Of a DNA stretch of 6,403 nt, positions 5,279 to 6,403 are shown piece after piece. The stretch spans positions 1 to 6,403 of the forward strand of contig DATLYT010000122.1 in the NCBI GenBank assembly GCA_035574455.1, read 5' to 3'. The notes beneath the pieces are model-generated. The model was given only the letters and a program-made list of their open reading frames with translations. It did not search any database and was not told the origin of the DNA. The first letter of the stretch is position 1. Each line of letters begins with the position of its first letter. This DNA is from DATLYT01 sp035574455 (lineage in GTDB: Bacteria > Bacteroidota > Ignavibacteria > UBA10030). The translations under genes and the position numbers were made by a program.

Positions 5279-6403
5279 CTATGCTTGAAGTTCGACGACG
5301 GTAGCAATTCCCTGTCCCACGCCGATACACATTGTCGCAATACCGTACTGAACATTGCGCCGTTTCATCTCGTGCACAAGGGTCGTCATAATCCGCGCAC
5401 CGCTGCAGCCGAGTGGATGGCCGAGCGCAATCGCTCCACCATTCACGTTGACAATTTCTGGATCGATGTCCAATTCTCGAATCACTACCAAGGATTGTGA
5501 AGCGAAGGCTTCATTCAACTCCATCAAGCCGATCTCCTTGATCGTCAGTCCCGCTTTCTTCAGCGCTTGTTGAGTTGCCGGGATTGGCCCGATTCCCATG
5601 TAGCGTGGGTCAACACCCGCGACACCCGTTGAGACAATGCGTGCCAACGGAGTATACCCAAGTTCTTTTGCCTTTTTCCGATTCATGATGAGAACTGCCG
5701 CCGCTCCGTCATTCAGCGAAGAAGAGTTACCGGCGGTCACTGTTCCGTTTTTTCGAAACGCCGGTTGGAGCTTGGCGAGCTTTTCCAACGAAGTGTCCGC
5801 ACGCGGGCCTTCATCTTTGTCCACGACAATCGGCGCACCTTTTTTCTGCGGGATTTCTACATGCACAAGCTCGTTCGTGAACTTACAGTCTTCTTGTGCC
5901 TTCACTGCGCGCTGATGGCTACGAAGAGCAAAGGCGTCCTGATCTTCCCGACTCACCTTCCATTTCTCCGCGACGTTTTCTGCTGTCTCTCCCATCGACT
6001 CCAGGGGGAACATCGCTTCCATCTTTGGATTGGGAAATCGCCAGCCCAACGCCGTATCGTAGGCGATAAGATTTCCATACAATGCCTGCCCACTGACGTT
6101 CTTCGGGATAACGTGGGGAGCGCGCGTCATACTCTCAACCCCGCCGGCAATGACAACGCTGTATTCGCCACTCCAGACCGCTCGTGCAGCTTGATTGATA
6201 GCTTCAAGACTCGACCCGCACAAACGGTTGACAGTTGAGCCCGGTACTTCGTAGGGAAAACCGGCAAGCAGCAATGCCATCCGCGCGACGTTGCGATTGT
6301 CCTCGCCCGCCTGATTCGCGCAACCCCAGAGTACGTCTTCGACCAGTCGGGGCTCGAGCTTGTTACGCTCTACGAGTTTCCTGAGCACAAGTGCGCTCAT
6401 GTC
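5279..6403 (-). CDS. Thiolase, beta-ketoadipyl-CoA / acetyl-CoA acyltransferase type (5' end missing)
   Basis: The frame enters from the right edge and reads GAC ATG AGC, so the Met at 6398-6400 is internal (the DDMSALVLR region of thiolases); about 25-30 N-terminal residues are outside. Counting from that Met, 373 residues are visible. The active sites are complete: the acyl-accepting Cys61 in NRLCGSS, Asn296 in NEAF, His328 in GHPLG, and the base Cys358 in CIGVGQG. GCANQAGEDNRNVARMALLL (26-45), the GWRFPNP stretch and ETAENVAE resemble PcaF/PaaJ beta-ketoadipyl-CoA thiolases and degradative acetyl-CoA acyltransferases more than biosynthetic acetoacetyl-CoA thiolases. It would cleave a 3-oxoacyl-CoA with CoA to release acetyl-CoA in the cytoplasm, in fatty-acid or aromatic (phenylacetate/beta-ketoadipate) breakdown. 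No pathway partner is visible, so pcaF, paaJ and fadA cannot be separated. CGSS rather than the commoner CGSG is a mild variation. Confidence 0.94.
   Translation of the reverse strand, partial: DMSALVLRKLVERNKLEPRLVEDVLWGCANQAGEDNRNVARMALLLAGFPYEVPGSTVNRLCGSSLEAINQAARAVWSGEYSVVIAGGVESMTRAPHVIPKNVSGQALYGNLIAYDTALGWRFPNPKMEAMFPLESMGETAENVAEKWKVSREDQDAFALRSHQRAVKAQEDCKFTNELVHVEIPQKKGAPIVVDKDEGPRADTSLEKLAKLQPAFRKNGTVTAGNSSSLNDGAAAVLIMNRKKAKELGYTPLARIVSTGVAGVDPRYMGIGPIPATQQALKKAGLTIKEIGLMELNEAFASQSLVVIRELDIDPEIVNVNGGAIALGHPLGCSGARIMTTLVHEMKRRNVQYGIATMCIGVGQGIATVVELQA

Noticed and set aside
6398..6400. ATG as the true start of the thiolase
   Set aside because: It lies inside a conserved thiolase segment, and the frame continues to the window edge; starting here would lose the first beta-strand region of the fold.

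Overview
The window is a compact bacterial gene cluster. All seven genes lie on the minus strand, so transcription runs from right to left. Gaps between genes are only 6 to 37 nt. I see no terminator hairpin or convincing promoter between genes, so the simplest reading is one long operon, or part of one, open at both window edges. No RNA genes, mobile elements, CRISPR arrays or long repeats were found, and no stretch over 300 bases lacks a gene.

In transcription order the genes are: (1) a degradative thiolase of the beta-ketoadipyl-CoA/acetyl-CoA acyltransferase type, its N-terminus off the right edge (5279-6403); (2) an uncharacterised lipoprotein (4715-5263); (3) a small two-helix membrane protein with a CxxC-20-CxxC zinc-ribbon head (4375-4698); (4) a secreted P1/DmpA-family (S58) self-cleaving aminopeptidase (3169-4344); (5) a secreted CocE/NonD-type serine hydrolase with the acidic cluster of alpha-amino-acid ester hydrolases (1276-3150); (6) a RimL-type GNAT acetyltransferase with a TTG start lying in the same frame two codons after the stop of gene 5 (685-1269); (7) a Tat-exported PLP enzyme related to isopenicillin N epimerase/class V aminotransferases, cut by the left edge (1-647). 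Gene 7 is open through the window edge and is recognised by reading the reverse complement from its start.

Four of the seven products carry export signals (two Sec, one lipoprotein, one Tat) and one is a membrane protein. This points to an envelope-focused cluster in a bacterium with roughly balanced G+C. Tat-exported class V aminotransferases, secreted S58 peptidases and this type of hydrolase fit Bacteroidota/Ignavibacteriota-like or Acidobacteriota-like lineages, but that placement is a guess and cannot be fixed from this sequence.

Functionally, genes 4 and 5 form the clearest unit. Both families act on substrates with a free alpha-amino group joined by an amide or ester bond, and both proteins are predicted to leave the cytoplasm. 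A shared role in breaking down or detoxifying amino-acid amides, esters or unusual peptides is a reasonable inference. The thiolase is ordinary acyl-CoA or aromatic catabolism and may be linked only by co-transcription. Nothing here proves a new system. The most unusual points are the Trp in place of the expected active-site Tyr in the DmpA-like enzyme, the in-frame TAG junction between hydrolase and acetyltransferase, and the exported PLP enzyme beside an aminoacyl ester hydrolase.
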